From the NCBI RefSeq assembly GCF_025231525.1, contig NZ_CP103057.1, positions 3,358,501 through 3,422,500 on the forward strand: a stretch of DNA of 64,000 nt, read 5' to 3'. This DNA comes from Sphingomonas endolithica. GTDB taxonomy: Bacteria > Pseudomonadota > Alphaproteobacteria > Sphingomonadales > Sphingomonadaceae. Numbering within the stretch: the first letter of the stretch is position 1; the number at the start of each line of letters is the position of its first letter. This document shows, piece after piece, positions 8,848 to 20,674 of this stretch. The notes beneath the pieces were generated by a model. It did no database searches, was not told where the DNA came from, and worked only from the letters and a program-made list of their open reading frames with translations. The translations under genes were made by a program, and so were the position numbers.

Positions 8848-8988
8848 ATTCGCTTTCCTACTGCGCGTTGTTCCTGTTACGTACCAGGCATGTCGACCCA
8901 TGCGCCGAACATCGCCGATCGCCCGTTGCCACACCGCCGCCCGCCGCCGGTCGGCGGCACGAGGCTGGCTCGACATTGGCGTTCGTCA

Positions 8989-9072
8989 TTCAACCGGCCG
9001 GTTGAAAAACGGCGTTCATCATTCAACCGGTCGGGTGATCATTTGTGTCCGTCATTCAACCGCTCGGTTGAC
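8989..9072. promoter_or_regulatory. three 18-bp palindromes at 33-bp spacing (candidate operator array)
   Basis: Copies at 8989-9006 (perfect, TTCAACCGGCCGGTTGAA), 9022-9039 and 9055-9072, each starting exactly 33 bp after the last, or about three helical turns. The 15-bp linkers also share a GTNCRTCA tail just before each palindrome. They lie in the 374-bp gap 8848-9221 between ruvC and ruvA. The form AACCGNNCGGTT suits a TetR-type dimer, but no such regulator is in the window. The rest of the gap holds no gene I can support. Confidence 0.6.
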
Positions 9073-9221
9073 GGTGTGCCGGAAAAGGGCGGATTAGCGT
9101 CCCTCCGGCCAGCGCCAACCTTGCGCGCGCCGCAACCTACTCAACATTCGCGCAGCGTTTGGATGCCCCACCAAACGCGTTCGTGCCTGAAGTTACCCAA
9201 CATGGGCGCGGGGTGCCGGCG

Positions 9222-9812
9222 ATGATCGCGCACCTCAAGGGCATCCTCAGCGCGACCGATATCGATCATGCGGTAATCGATGTCGGTGGCGTCGGCTATC
9301 TCGTCGGCGCCTCGTCGCGCACGCTGTCGGCGATCGGGCCGGTGGGCGAGGCGTGCATGGTGCATACCGAGATGTTGGTGGCGGAGGATTTCATCCGCCT
9401 GGTCGGCTTCGCCACCGCCGCCGAGCGCGACTGGTTCCGCTTGCTCACCGGCGTGCAGGGCGTCGGCGCTCGCGTGGCGCTCGCAATCCTTTCCGCGCTC
9501 GAACCCGCCGATCTCAGTCGCGCGATCGCCGCGCAGGACAAGGCCATGGTCGCGCGCGCCAATGGCGTCGGCCCCAAGCTCGCCGAACGTATCGTGCGCG
9601 AATTGAAGGACAGGATAGGCGCAGTGTCGATCGGCACCCCCGGTGCCGTGGCGCCAAGCGGTGCCGGCGCTGACGCCGTCTCGGCCATGCTCAACCTAGG
9701 CTTCCGCCCGGCCGAGGCAAACGCCGCCGTCGCCGCGGCAGAAGAGGAACTGGGCGCCGGCGTCACCCTCGACGCGTTGGTGCGACTGGCGCTCAGGAAG
9801 GCGGCGAAGTGA
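9222..9812 (+). CDS. ruvA: Holliday junction branch-migration protein RuvA
   Basis: Tetrameric protein that grips the Holliday junction and loads RuvB rings. 196 aa starting MIAHLKGIL, the usual N-terminus; an open extension upstream to 9159 does not match the family. Domain I is the OB fold (to about residue 65, with VGYLVGAS). Domain II has the two helix-hairpin-helix motifs, [17 protein letters not shown] and [18 protein letters not shown]. Domain III, about residues 150 to 196, is the mobile RuvB-binding part with [11 protein letters not shown]. The expected neighbour ruvB is displaced by a toxin-antitoxin pair. Confidence 0.96.
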   Translation: MIAHLKGILSATDIDHAVIDVGGVGYLVGASSRTLSAIGPVGEACMVHTEMLVAEDFIRLVGFATAAERDWFRLLTGVQGVGARVALAILSALEPADLSRAIAAQDKAMVARANGVGPKLAERIVRELKDRIGAVSIGTPGAVAPSGAGADAVSAMLNLGFRPAEANAAVAAAEEELGAGVTLDALVRLALRKAAK

Positions 9813-9867
9813 GGTCGATCATCTTGAAGGCGCTGGCCTGCGAAGTTGCAAAGGATATATTGCGTCC

Positions 9868-10119
9868 ATGACCCAGCTCTCGATCTCCATGCCGCCCGCA
9901 TTGCAGACCTGGGTGGACACGCGTTTGTCGGAGGGCAGCTATGCCGATGCCGCCGATTATCTGCGTGATCTCGTACGCCGCGATCAGGCGGAGGCATCTG
10001 GCGACCGGCAGTGGCTCAAGGCGATGATCGACGAGGGGATGGCATCCGGCGTTATTGATCGGGACCCTCGAGATGTGCTCGACGAGATCATCGACGAGGA
10101 CCCCGACCTTCGTGCCTAG
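9868..10119 (+). CDS. ParD-like ribbon-helix-helix antitoxin
   Basis: Antitoxin of 83 aa. The N-terminus MTQLSISMPPALQTWVDTRL is a ribbon-helix-helix DNA-binding motif, followed by SEGSYADAADYLRDLVRRDQ, which is diagnostic for ParD antitoxins. The C-terminal part is acidic (DEIIDEDPDL) and should bind the toxin. A possible -10 box GATATATT lies at 9854-9861, just before the start, so the pair may have its own promoter. The stop overlaps the toxin GTG by eight bases. The module sits between ruvA and ruvB. Confidence 0.9.
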   Translation: MTQLSISMPPALQTWVDTRLSEGSYADAADYLRDLVRRDQAEASGDRQWLKAMIDEGMASGVIDRDPRDVLDEIIDEDPDLRA

Positions 10120-10409
10120 CGCACGGGTTGCACCATCGGCGCAGAACGACCTCCGGAATATTCGTATCTACAGCAAATCGGCCTTCGGCGCGGCAGCCGC
10201 CCGCGGCTACTTGCTGGGATTGCGCGATGCCTTTGCGGCAATTACCGAGCGCCCGCTGATCGGCACTTCCGAGGGCGACTTGGGCGAGGGCGTGCGCAGT
10301 TTCGCCTACCGATCGCACCGCATCTATTATCGTCTCGACCAAGCGGGCGTTTTGGTCGTTCGTATCCTGCATTACGCCAGAGACGTGCCACGTGCCATGA
10401 GTACTCTTC

Positions 10410-10417
<8 letters not shown>
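10112..10417 (+). CDS. ParE/RelE-superfamily toxin
   Basis: Toxin of 101 aa. It has the RelE/ParE fold pattern: an N-terminal [18 protein letters not shown] helix pair, then [27 protein letters not shown] and [12 protein letters not shown] at the C-terminus, which is typical of ParE toxins that poison gyrase. I chose GTG 10112, which overlaps the antitoxin stop; an in-frame ATG further upstream lies deep inside parD and adds non-homologous residues. Its stop overlaps the ruvB GTG by eight bases, so toxin and ruvB translation are probably coupled. Confidence 0.88.
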
Positions 10418-11435
<1,018 letters not shown>

Positions 11436-11520
11436 TCACGGGCGCGCCTTGGCCGCGGAACAGAATTGCTTTTGGGGCTATGTTATGGCCCGACTTCGTT
11501 CAACCTGCTAGCCAGCGCCC

Positions 11521-13794
11521 ATGCCATCCGCCGTCGCCTCCGCCCGTGAAATCCTCGTCCGCCTGCACGACGTGATGGCGTCGCGCACGCAAGCGCAGGC
11601 CAAACTGAACGCCGTCGTCGGCATCGTCGGCGAGGCGATGTCGAGCGAGGTCTGCTCGATTTACCTGCTGCGCGACGGCGTGCTCGAACTCTACGCCACG
11701 CGCGGGCTGGCGCAGGAAGCGGTGCACGTCACCACCTTGGCCTTGGGCGAGGGGCTCGTCGGCACGATCGCGCAAGCCGGCGAGACGCTCAACCTAGACG
11801 AGGCGGCGAGCCACCCCGATTTCGCCTATAAGCCTGAGACCGGCGAGGAGAAGTTCCACAGCTTCGCCGGCGTGCCGATCATCCGGCGCGAGCGTTCGGT
11901 CGGCGTGCTCTGCGTACAGCATGCCGAGCCCCACAAATATGCCGATGTCGAGATCGAGGCGCTGCAGACCGTGGCGATGGTGCTGTCCGAACTGATCGCC
12001 AACGCCGATCTGGTCGATGCCAGTGCCGCCGCCTCGCTCCGCCCGCAATCGACCGCGCCCACGCGCATCCCGGGGTTGAAGCTCGTCGAGGGCATGGCCA
12101 GCGGCTATGCCGTCTATCACCAGCCGCGCGTGACGATCGAGCATACTGTCGCCGAGGATACCGAGGCCGAGCGCCACCGCGTCTATGCCGCATTCGACAA
12201 GATGCGCGAGCAGATCGAGCGGATCGCCTCCCAGGCGGAATTCGGCGTCGGCGGCGAGCATGACGAGGTGCTGCAGACCTACAAGATGTTCGCCTATGAC
12301 GAGGGCTGGGCACGACGGATCAACGAGGCGATCGATTCCGGCCTGACCGCCGAAGCCGCGATCGAGCGCGTCCAGCAGCGCACCCGCGCCCGCATGCGCC
12401 AGATCGACGATCCGTTGCTCGCCGACCGCATGCACGATCTGGAGGATCTGGCGAACCGCTTGCTGCGCATCGTCTCCGGGCAGATGGGTACCGCGGCGCA
12501 AGGCGGCTTGCGTCAGGACACGATCCTGATCGCCCGCAATCTCGGGCCGGCCGAGTTGCTCGAATATGATCGTCGCCGGTTGAAGGGCGTCGTGCTGGAG
12601 GAAGGATCGCTGACCGCGCACGTCACGATCGTGGCGCGGGCAATGGGCGTGCCGGTGCTGGGGCGTCTGAAGGGCGTACGCCGGGCGATCGCCGAGGGCG
12701 ATCTGCTGCTGCTCGACGTGACCGCGGGCAATGTCTTCGCGCGGCCCTCGCCGGCGATGGAAGAGGCGTTCGAGACCAAGCTGCAGCTGCGCCAGCAGCG
12801 CCGGGCGGTGTTCGCGGCGCTAAAGAACGAACTGCCGGTCACCAAGGACGGCCACCGCGTGACCGTGATGGTCAATGCCGGCCTGCGCGACGATGTCGCC
12901 GCGCTCGACGTTACCGGCGCCGACGGCATCGGGCTGTTCCGCACCGAATTCCAGTTCCTCGTCTCCGCCACCTTGCCGGCCAAGGCGCAGCAGCAGCGCC
13001 TCTACCGCGAAGTCCTGGATGCGGCCGGCGACCGCCCGGTGATCTTCCGCACCGTCGATATCGGCGGCGACAAGGCCTTGCCCTATCTCAACAAGCATGA
13101 CGGGGACGAGGAGGAGAACCCGGCGATGGGCTGGCGCGCGCTGCGCGTTGCGCTCGACCGCGACGGTCTGATGAAGGTGCAGGCGCGCGCCTTGTTGGAG
13201 GCGGCGGCGGGTCGCACGCTGAACGTCATGTTCCCGATGGTTTCCGAACCCTGGGAATTCGACGAGGCGCATGCTTTGTTCGAGGCGCAGCGCGAGTGGA
13301 TGCGTGTGCGCGCCAAGCGATTGCCGGCCGAGATCCGCTACGGCGCGATGTTGGAAGTGCCGGCGCTCGCCGAAATGCTCGACGTGCTGCTGCCGCGGCT
13401 TGACTTCCTGTCGATCGGCACCAACGATCTGACGCAGTTCCTGTTCGCCGCAGACCGTGCCAACCCGCGCCTCGCCGAGCGCTACGACTGGCTGAGCCCG
13501 TCGATCCTGCGCTTTCTCGCGCGCGTCGTCACGCCGGTACATGCGGCCGGCAAGCAGCTTGCGGTGTGCGGTGAAATGGGTGGCCGTCCGCTGGAGGCGA
13601 TGGCTCTGATCGGTCTGGGCATCGATCGCCTGTCGATCACGCCGGCGGCGGTCGGGCCGATCAAGGCTATGGTCCGCTCGTTGGATCATGGCGCGATCGT
13701 CGCGCATATGCGCACGCTGCTGGCAGACCCGCCGCGCGACATGCGCGCCAGCCTGACCGCCTGGGCAGGCGACCAAGGCGTCGAACTGGCGTAG
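11521..13794 (+). CDS. ptsP: phosphoenolpyruvate--protein phosphotransferase PtsP (EI-Ntr)
   Basis: First enzyme of the nitrogen-related phosphotransferase system: it takes phosphate from PEP and passes it to NPr and then EIIA-Ntr, linking carbon and nitrogen status. 757 aa. Residues about 10 to 160 are a GAF domain (SSEVCSIYLLRDGVLELYATRG), thought to sense nitrogen signals such as glutamine. The swivelling domain has the phosphorylatable His in SLTAHVTIVARAMGVP near residue 365. The PEP-binding barrel shows GIGLFRTEFQFL, DIGGDKALPYL, LSIGTNDLTQF and the final VCGEMGG. It stands alone between ruvB and the RodZ-like gene. Confidence 0.95.
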   Translation: MPSAVASAREILVRLHDVMASRTQAQAKLNAVVGIVGEAMSSEVCSIYLLRDGVLELYATRGLAQEAVHVTTLALGEGLVGTIAQAGETLNLDEAASHPDFAYKPETGEEKFHSFAGVPIIRRERSVGVLCVQHAEPHKYADVEIEALQTVAMVLSELIANADLVDASAAASLRPQSTAPTRIPGLKLVEGMASGYAVYHQPRVTIEHTVAEDTEAERHRVYAAFDKMREQIERIASQAEFGVGGEHDEVLQTYKMFAYDEGWARRINEAIDSGLTAEAAIERVQQRTRARMRQIDDPLLADRMHDLEDLANRLLRIVSGQMGTAAQGGLRQDTILIARNLGPAELLEYDRRRLKGVVLEEGSLTAHVTIVARAMGVPVLGRLKGVRRAIAEGDLLLLDVTAGNVFARPSPAMEEAFETKLQLRQQRRAVFAALKNELPVTKDGHRVTVMVNAGLRDDVAALDVTGADGIGLFRTEFQFLVSATLPAKAQQQRLYREVLDAAGDRPVIFRTVDIGGDKALPYLNKHDGDEEENPAMGWRALRVALDRDGLMKVQARALLEAAAGRTLNVMFPMVSEPWEFDEAHALFEAQREWMRVRAKRLPAEIRYGAMLEVPALAEMLDVLLPRLDFLSIGTNDLTQFLFAADRANPRLAERYDWLSPSILRFLARVVTPVHAAGKQLAVCGEMGGRPLEAMALIGLGIDRLSITPAAVGPIKAMVRSLDHGAIVAHMRTLLADPPRDMRASLTAWAGDQGVELA

Positions 13795-13822
13795 GCGCGT
13801 GATGATTGGCGCTGCTCGGGCG

Positions 13823-13852
13823 TTGACACAAGGCGGCCGCTTTGTGAGACAC
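13823..13852 (+). promoter_or_regulatory. candidate promoter upstream of the RodZ-like gene
   Basis: A consensus -35 box TTGACA at 13823-13828 is followed 17 to 18 bases later by a weak -10 (GAGACA/AGACAC, 13846-13852), some 50 bases before the ATG at 13904. Only the -35 is convincing. Confidence 0.35.
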
Positions 13853-13903
13853 GCTTGAGATACGCAGGCAAAAACGGCCGTAACATTCCTGCCGGAGACT
13901 GAC

Positions 13904-14905
13904 ATGACCGATCCCGTCCCGGCAGAGGATGCGACCTTGTTCCCCAAGACGGCGGGTGAACGCCTGCGCGAGGCTCGCGAGGCGCAAGGCCTGTCACTTT
14001 CCGAGATTGCCGCGCGCACCCGCGTGCCGCTGCGCCAGCTGGAAGCGATCGAGACCAACAATTTCACCGGACTGCCATCGGTGACCTATGCGGTCGGCTT
14101 CGCCAAGGCCTATGCCCGCGCGGTCGGCATGGACGAAGTGGCGATCGCCCGCGAAGTGCGTTCGCAAAACGATCTCGGCGTGCAGCGCACCGAATATGAG
14201 CAATACGAGATCAAGGAGCCGTCGCGGACTCCGTCCGGCGGTGTCGTGCTGGCAACGTTGGCGGTGCTGGCGGTGCTGTTGATCGCCATGGCGCTGTGGT
14301 TCGGCACCAACCTGTTCCGTGGCCAGGAGGAAGCGGCCCCTACCGCGGTCACCACCAACGAGTTCGCGCCACCCGAGCAGAGTGCTGCGCCAGCACCGGT
14401 GGCGCCGCAGGGCGGGCAAGTGGTGCTGACCGCAACCGACGAGGTGTGGCTGCGCGTCTATGATGCGACGGGCAAGACGCTGTTCCAGAACACGCTGAAA
14501 TCGGGCGATCGTTACGAAGTGCCGGCCGATGCCAATGGCCCGCTGATCAATGTCGGACGACCGGACAAATTACAGGTGACGATCAACGGCTCGGCCGTAC
14601 CGCCGCTCGGCAGCGGGCGCGTGGCGATCAAGGATGTCGGCATCAGCGCGACGGCATTGCAGGCGCGGAGTGCAACGGGCGCTCCAGCTGCGGCGCCAAT
14701 TGTCCCTGCGGCAACGACGGCGCAGCAGGGCGCCCGCACGTCCTCCGACAGTCGCAGCACGGTGCCGGCGGCATTTCGCAATGGTCAATCGACCACGACG
14801 GCGCCAAGCGACAGTGCGCCCGTCGTCACGCGCCCAGGTGGCGGTTCGCCGGCAGAGGTCGCCCCGGTACCCGCGCCAGGCGCCGCGCCGGCGACCGCTC
14901 CTTAA
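13904..14905 (+). CDS. RodZ-like helix-turn-helix membrane protein (DUF4115)
   Basis: Bitopic inner-membrane protein of 333 aa. Residues 16 to about 85 are a Cro/C1-type HTH (AGERLREAREAQGLSLSEIA), residues about 112 to 134 a membrane helix, and residues about 175 to 250 a periplasmic DUF4115 beta domain (EVWLRVYDATGKTLFQ...LINVGRPDKLQVTING). This is the RodZ order; E. coli RodZ couples MreB to the wall-elongation machinery. The last 80 residues are Ala/Pro/Thr-rich and disordered. The neighbour cpoB is also an envelope factor, which fits. GGAG lies nine bases before the ATG. Confidence 0.85.
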   Translation: MTDPVPAEDATLFPKTAGERLREAREAQGLSLSEIAARTRVPLRQLEAIETNNFTGLPSVTYAVGFAKAYARAVGMDEVAIAREVRSQNDLGVQRTEYEQYEIKEPSRTPSGGVVLATLAVLAVLLIAMALWFGTNLFRGQEEAAPTAVTTNEFAPPEQSAAPAPVAPQGGQVVLTATDEVWLRVYDATGKTLFQNTLKSGDRYEVPADANGPLINVGRPDKLQVTINGSAVPPLGSGRVAIKDVGISATALQARSATGAPAAAPIVPAATTAQQGARTSSDSRSTVPAAFRNGQSTTTAPSDSAPVVTRPGGGSPAEVAPVPAPGAAPATAP

Positions 14906-14967
14906 GGCTGGCGACAGGATGACCATGTCAGCTATAGCATCCTATTCCTGTCACCGGGGGGGGTGTG

Positions 14968-15948
14968 ATGCGTATCTGTCCGACCATGTTCTTTATCCTG
15001 CTCGGCACCGCGGCGGTGCCTCATCTGGCGCACGCCCAAGGCAACGTCGAGGTCCGCGTCGATCGGCTCGAGGGGCAGATGCGTGCGGTACAGCGCAAAG
15101 TGTTCCCGGGCGCTAACGGCAAGCTGATCGAGCCCGACATTTCCGGCCAGGAGGCCGTCGGCGATACCCGCGGCACACCATCGGGCAGCGCCGTGACCGA
15201 CCTGACCGCCAGGGTCGATGCGCTCGAATCGCAGCTGAGTTCGCTGACCGGGCAGATCGAACAGAACCAATTCAAGCTCCGCCAAATGGACGAGGGCTTC
15301 ACTGCCTATAAGCGCAGCACCGACGCACGGCTGAAGGCGCTGGAAGACGGCAGGTCGACGGGCGGAACGAGCTTTGGCGGCGGCGACGAACCCGCGCCGA
15401 TCGCATCGTCGCGCCCCAGCACGGCCAGGCCCACGACACGGCCGACGCCCTCCGGCACGGTGCCCAGCCGTGCTACGCCGCCGCCGGTATCCTCGACGCG
15501 CGACCCGGCCCGTGCGCAGCAGGTGGCGGCAATCGAGAAACCCTCGACCGGTGACGATGGCGAGGATGCGTACAATTACGGCTACCGCCTGTGGGAAGCA
15601 AAGTTGTATCCCGAGGCAGAGGCGCAGTTCCGATCCATACCCAAGGATTTTCCCAACCATCGCCGCGTCAGCCGTGCGCAGAACATGCTTGGCCGGGCGC
15701 TGCTCGACAGCGGCAAGCCGAACCTCGCGGTGCTCGCCTTCTACGATAACTACCGCACGCTGCCCAAGGGCGACCGCGCGCATGAGAGCCTCTATTATCT
15801 CGCACAGGCGCTGACGCAGCTGAAGAAGCCGGCAAGCGAGATCTGCAAGGTGTATGACGAGCTGACCGACGTCTATCCGGACAAATTGTCGGACGCGATG
15901 AAGACCGGCGTGGCGCGCGGCCGTGCCGCACAGAAGTGCGGGAAGTGA
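14968..15948 (+). CDS. cpoB: Tol-Pal-associated periplasmic protein CpoB (YbgF)
   Basis: Periplasmic protein that in E. coli coordinates Tol-Pal-driven outer-membrane constriction with PBP1B septal synthesis. 326 aa from ATG 14968; GTG 14965 is just upstream. Residues 1 to about 22 are a signal peptide ending AHA. Residues about 25 to 110 contain a coiled coil of heptads (LTARVDALESQLSSLTGQIEQ), then a Ser/Thr/Pro linker. The C-terminal part (from about residue 195) has TPR-like repeats with YNYGYRLWEAKLYPEAEAQF and RAQNMLGRALLDSGK. The G-run before the start forms the ribosome-binding site. tilS follows after 13 bases. Confidence 0.9.
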   Translation: MRICPTMFFILLGTAAVPHLAHAQGNVEVRVDRLEGQMRAVQRKVFPGANGKLIEPDISGQEAVGDTRGTPSGSAVTDLTARVDALESQLSSLTGQIEQNQFKLRQMDEGFTAYKRSTDARLKALEDGRSTGGTSFGGGDEPAPIASSRPSTARPTTRPTPSGTVPSRATPPPVSSTRDPARAQQVAAIEKPSTGDDGEDAYNYGYRLWEAKLYPEAEAQFRSIPKDFPNHRRVSRAQNMLGRALLDSGKPNLAVLAFYDNYRTLPKGDRAHESLYYLAQALTQLKKPASEICKVYDELTDVYPDKLSDAMKTGVARGRAAQKCGK

Positions 15949-15961
15949 CGCCGCGGACGGC

Positions 15962-17011
15962 GTGACGGATGCCTTGACCGTCGATCGGTTCCGGGCCGAC
16001 TTGACCGCGTCCCTCGGCCGGCCGGTCGTGACGGCGGACCGCATCGGCATCGCGGTATCAGGCGGGTCGGACAGCATGGCCCTGCTCACGCTTGCCGCGG
16101 CGGCATGGCCTGGCCAAGTGATTGCCGCAACGGTCGATCACGGCCTCCGGCCTGAAGCCGCCGACGAAGCGGCGATGGTCGCCGCATTCTGCAGCGCCCT
16201 TCCGCGTTCGCCGGCGGCGGCCGAAGTCCCGTCGGAACGGGTTGCTGACGAAGCGGAGGCCGGTGTTCCCCATGCTACGCTGAAACCGGCCACGCCGCTC
16301 GGCACAGCCAATCTGCAGGCGGTGGCACGGGAGGCCCGCTACACCCTTCTCACCAAATGGGCGCGCCGACATGGTGCTACCATCCTTGCCACGGCGCATC
16401 ATGCCGATGACCAGGCCGAAACATTCCTGATGCGCGCGGCGCGCGGCTCCGGGCTGTCGGGCCTGGCAGCGATCCGCCCGCGGCGGCCGCTCGACCACGG
16501 TATCACCCTCCTCCGGCCGCTGCTCGGCTGGCGCGGCATCGAGTTGCGCCAACTAGCGACGGAGTGGCGGCTGCCGTTCGTCGATGATCCCAGCAACAGC
16601 AGCGATCGCCATGACCGCACGCGCTTCCGCGCGCTGCTCGATCAGACGCCCTGGCTCGATCCCGCGCAACTCGCCCGTTCGGCAGGTTACCTTCTCGAAG
16701 CCGATGGCGATCTGCGGGCGATCGAGGCATGGCTGCTGCAGGAGAGATCGGTGGCCGCGAAGACCGGCGAGTTGGCGATAGATGTCAGCGGCCTGCCGCG
16801 CGACCTGTGCCGGCGGCTGGCAAAGAGCGGCATCGCAATGGTTCGCGATGCGGGGCTGTGCATCGATTCTCCCGGACACCCTGCCGGCAATATTGAGCCG
16901 CTGCTCGACGCGCTGGCTGTCGGCAAATCCGCGACCCAGGCCGGCGTAATGGTCTCTGCGACAGGGAATATCTGGCTTTTCAGGCCCGCTCCGCCCCGCC
17001 GGCCGACCTGA
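15962..17011 (+). CDS. tilS: tRNA(Ile)-lysidine synthase TilS
   Basis: Modifies the wobble cytidine of tRNA-Ile(CAU) to lysidine, changing both codon and amino-acid identity; essential in most bacteria. 349 aa from GTG 15962. The PP-loop ATP site is SGGSDS (residues 33 to 38), followed by VDHGLRPEAADEA and the family motif LATAHHADDQAETFLMRAARGSG. HDRTRFRALL marks the middle of the catalytic domain. The C-terminal tRNA-binding part is short and divergent. An alternative GTG at 15923 would overlap cpoB by 26 bases. The gene order cpoB-tilS-ftsH is typical of alphaproteobacteria. Confidence 0.93.
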   Translation: MTDALTVDRFRADLTASLGRPVVTADRIGIAVSGGSDSMALLTLAAAAWPGQVIAATVDHGLRPEAADEAAMVAAFCSALPRSPAAAEVPSERVADEAEAGVPHATLKPATPLGTANLQAVAREARYTLLTKWARRHGATILATAHHADDQAETFLMRAARGSGLSGLAAIRPRRPLDHGITLLRPLLGWRGIELRQLATEWRLPFVDDPSNSSDRHDRTRFRALLDQTPWLDPAQLARSAGYLLEADGDLRAIEAWLLQERSVAAKTGELAIDVSGLPRDLCRRLAKSGIAMVRDAGLCIDSPGHPAGNIEPLLDALAVGKSATQAGVMVSATGNIWLFRPAPPRRPT

Positions 17012-17092
17012 GCAGCGCAATCTCCATTCTGTTCCATTGCCATTAACCTGCGCTTGCCTATCTTGGTGGAGACGAAAGGTACGATCACACCC

Positions 17093-19051
<1,959 letters not shown>

Positions 19052-19084
19052 TCGCTCATCACCGGTTCAGCCCGGCAGCAATAA

Positions 19085-19116
19085 CTCTCCCGCCAGATGA
19101 TTGCGGGAGGGTTTTG
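19085..19116 (+). terminator. candidate terminator hairpin after ftsH, overlapping the next ribosome-binding site
   Basis: Stem CTCCCGC (19087-19093) and GCGGGAG (19103-19109) with a 9-base loop, followed by GGTTTTGC. The right arm GGGAGGG (19105-19111) is also the only good Shine-Dalgarno for the ATG at 19120, eight bases on. Termination and sequestering of the start are both possible. Confidence 0.6.
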
Positions 19117-19119
19117 CTT

Positions 19120-19506
19120 ATGAAGCGGACAAGTATCTTGATGGCCGCAATGCTGGCGCTGACTGCGTCGCCCGCGATAGCGGCAGCTCCGCGCATGACG
19201 GTGCAGACCTTCCTCACCAAGGTCGCGGCACTGAAGCAGAAGGGCATGATGGCGCTGTTCTCGCCCGACGTCAGCTTGATCAAGGCGGAGGCGAAGACCG
19301 CGACCGTCGAGCTCAAGGCCGAAGCGAAGGCGCGGGAGGCAGCCGGTAAGCCGCCGATCGCCTGCCCGCCCAAAGGCGGTCAGAACAAGATGAGCAGCAC
19401 CGAATTCGTTAAAGCGATGGAGACGATCCCGGTAGCGGAACGCGGGATGAGCTTCAAGGATGGGCTGTCGCGGGTGATCGTGGCCAAATATCCCTGCCGT
19501 CGCTGA
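19120..19506 (+). CDS. small exported protein, possibly Rap1a/Tai-like
   Basis: 128 aa, not firmly recognised. Residues 1 to about 22 are a signal peptide ending AIAAA. The mature part is helical and charged, with two cysteines: one in PIACPPKGG and one in the C-terminal KYPCRR. The pattern of a Cys-Pro, then a Val/Leu-rich helix and a final aromatic-Pro-Cys recalls Rap1a/Tai-type immunity proteins, but the match is loose. The start is ATG 19120, served by GGGAGGG inside the hairpin after ftsH. It is transcribed in the same direction as ftsH and may depend on read-through. Confidence 0.7.
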   Translation: MKRTSILMAAMLALTASPAIAAAPRMTVQTFLTKVAALKQKGMMALFSPDVSLIKAEAKTATVELKAEAKAREAAGKPPIACPPKGGQNKMSSTEFVKAMETIPVAERGMSFKDGLSRVIVAKYPCRR

Positions 19507-19518
19507 GTTGGCGGCAGT

Positions 19519-20613
19519 TCAGCCGGTAAGCCCCAGTCCCAGCGCGAGTAGCAGCACCACGAACGCGATCAGCGCCAGCCAGGCGAAGACCAGCAAGGCG
19601 ATCATTCGCCACAGGGCAGATCGCTTGCGCAAGCGATAGGCACCACGCAACTGCGCGAACATGTGTACCGGCGGCACCAGGGCGATCAGCCAGCCGAACA
19701 GCCAACCGGGCGCGCCGATCGTCGCCAGCAGGTTGAGCACCACGACCAGCCCCATCATGAATGCCAGGGAATAGGTGACGAAGATCGCGTGATCGTACAT
19801 CCGATAGCTCCGCCGCCACAGGAACAGCAGCGCGACGAATGGCGTCGATATCGGGATAAGCGCCCAACTGTATTTGTAGGCGCTGGACTGCAGCTTGTAG
19901 AGCATCAGCCCCGGATTGGCGTTGGCTTTGGCAATGCCATGGTCGAGCTTTGCCCAGCCGGTCTTCATGTTGGTAAAGGTAAATTCCTGGTCGCCGATCG
20001 AGGATGACGACATGGCATGCCGTGCCGTTTGCAGGCCCTTCACCTCGGATCGGAGTTTGGCGATAGTGTCGGGCGCGCCGTCCGACGTGGATGGCCGCGG
20101 GATCGCTTCGGCCGCGGCAAGCTTTGCGCGGGTCTCAGCAAGATTCTGGTCGATGTTCTTGAGCGCGGCAGCACGCACCAGCGGCGGCATGCCCCTATCG
20201 ATATCCCCGCTGAAAGTGTGCAGCGTGGCGAACATCAGGAACACGGTGAACAGGAACAAGGCGAGCGGCGAGACGAAGCGTGCGCGCTCGCCGGCAATGT
20301 AGCGGCGGGTGAGGGCGCCCGGGTGCAGCACCAGCATCGGCAAGGTGCGCCAGATCTTGCCCTCGAAGTGAAATACGCCGTGCAGCAGATCGTGCCCGAT
20401 CGAGCCCAGCGTGCGATGTACGTGCTCGCTCTGCCCGCAAGCGTGACAATAATCGCCGATCAACGCCGTCCCGCAATTGAGGCACAAGCCATGGCCATGG
20501 CCATGCGCCGAGCGAACGCCGCCGTGCGGCTCGACCGCACGGCCAAGCAGGATCCCCGTGGCGACGTCGCCGGCTGCGTCGATTTCCCCCGTCATCGGTG
20601 TGACGATTATCAT
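19519..20613 (-). CDS. DUF3667 membrane protein
   Basis: Inner-membrane protein of 364 aa and unknown function. A zinc-ribbon-like segment CLNCGTALIGDYCHACGQ lies near residues 42 to 60, the hallmark of DUF3667, followed by HDLLHGVFHFEGKIWRTLPMLVLHPG and RRYIAGERARFVSPLALFLFTVFL, the first membrane helix. A long soluble loop with coiled-coil character (about 150 to 220) separates it from three or four further helices at the C-terminus. The start is ATG 20613 with GGCGGGG upstream; ATG 20595 is also in frame. It is divergent from proA with about 60 bases between starts. Confidence 0.87.
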   Translation of the reverse strand: MIIVTPMTGEIDAAGDVATGILLGRAVEPHGGVRSAHGHGHGLCLNCGTALIGDYCHACGQSEHVHRTLGSIGHDLLHGVFHFEGKIWRTLPMLVLHPGALTRRYIAGERARFVSPLALFLFTVFLMFATLHTFSGDIDRGMPPLVRAAALKNIDQNLAETRAKLAAAEAIPRPSTSDGAPDTIAKLRSEVKGLQTARHAMSSSSIGDQEFTFTNMKTGWAKLDHGIAKANANPGLMLYKLQSSAYKYSWALIPISTPFVALLFLWRRSYRMYDHAIFVTYSLAFMMGLVVVLNLLATIGAPGWLFGWLIALVPPVHMFAQLRGAYRLRKRSALWRMIALLVFAWLALIAFVVLLLALGLGLTG

Positions 20614-20674
20614 CGCCCCGCCAGAAAGCGATAGGGTCTTTGGCGATGCCAGCGTGCGTGATAGCAGATGCGGC

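Noticed and set aside
8989..9072. CRISPR-like mini array of three repeats
   Set aside because: Linkers are only 15 bases and are partly conserved; no cas genes lie nearby. A protein-binding array fits better.
8890..9225. Open frame across the 33-bp palindrome array, giving an 11-residue repeat in the protein
   Set aside because: The repeat is at DNA level, is also repetitive in other frames, has no ribosome-binding site and ends inside ruvA.
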